From: Thermoleophilia bacterium
Lineage (GTDB): Bacteria; Actinomycetota; Thermoleophilia; Gaiellales; F1-60-MAGs149
Direction of reading: 5' to 3'
Assembly (NCBI GenBank): GCA_016462095.1
Contig: JAEMTW010000136.1
Location: 1-5,482, forward strand
Length of the DNA stretch: 5,482 nt
The notes under the pieces were generated by a model. It was not told where the DNA came from and ran no database searches. It worked only from the letters and a program-made list of their open reading frames with translations. The translations under genes and the position numbers were made by a program. Shown one piece after another: positions 5,480-5,482 of this stretch. Within the stretch, counting starts at the first letter, position 1. Each line of letters starts with the position of its first letter.

Positions 5480-5482
5480 CGG

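Overview
This is a compact stretch of bacterial chromosome of moderately high GC (about 60% judged by eye) with seven intact protein genes, short intergenic gaps, and no RNA gene, CRISPR array or transposase. A deep-branching actinobacterium is the best guess. The reasons are GTG starts, likely leaderless first genes, an actinobacterial-looking methylmalonyl-CoA epimerase, and a small downstream protein that resembles DUF3107. This assignment is inference only.

Layout. Positions 40-1643 (minus strand) hold a class III PLP aminotransferase followed by a translationally coupled 98-residue protein of unknown function. Divergent from it, 1713-2798 (plus) encodes a lipoprotein solute-binding protein of the nitrate/sulfonate/taurine (NMT1/SsuA-like) type, with no transporter partners in view. 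Positions 2799-3046 hold no intact gene. They contain a 109-bp palindromic element with perfect 33-bp inverted arms (2915-3023), which appears to sit inside a small reading frame beginning at 2806. Facing it, 3047-3610 (minus) encodes a HutD/Ves-family cupin-like protein. Divergent from that, 3668-4771 (plus) encodes a nicotinate phosphoribosyltransferase-family enzyme. Then come methylmalonyl-CoA epimerase (4846-5271) and an overlapping 71-residue protein (5264-5479).

How the genes fit together. The aminotransferase and the binding protein share a 60-70 bp divergent control region and could take up and break down an amino compound, but the substrate is not shown. The phosphoribosyltransferase serves NAD salvage. 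The epimerase serves propionyl-CoA/methylmalonyl-CoA metabolism and is coupled to its small downstream partner. Expression style is consistent across the window: first-in-unit genes lack a Shine-Dalgarno sequence but have a -10-like hexamer 6-11 bases before the start codon, whereas downstream genes overlap the previous gene and have GGAG-type ribosome binding sites.

The most notable structure is the palindromic element. Its four copies of one 9-mer alternate in orientation. Removing 107 bp restores a 45-codon frame that ends in a CTAG stop overlap with the convergent gene, as expected for a small non-autonomous mobile element. No new multi-gene system is evident.
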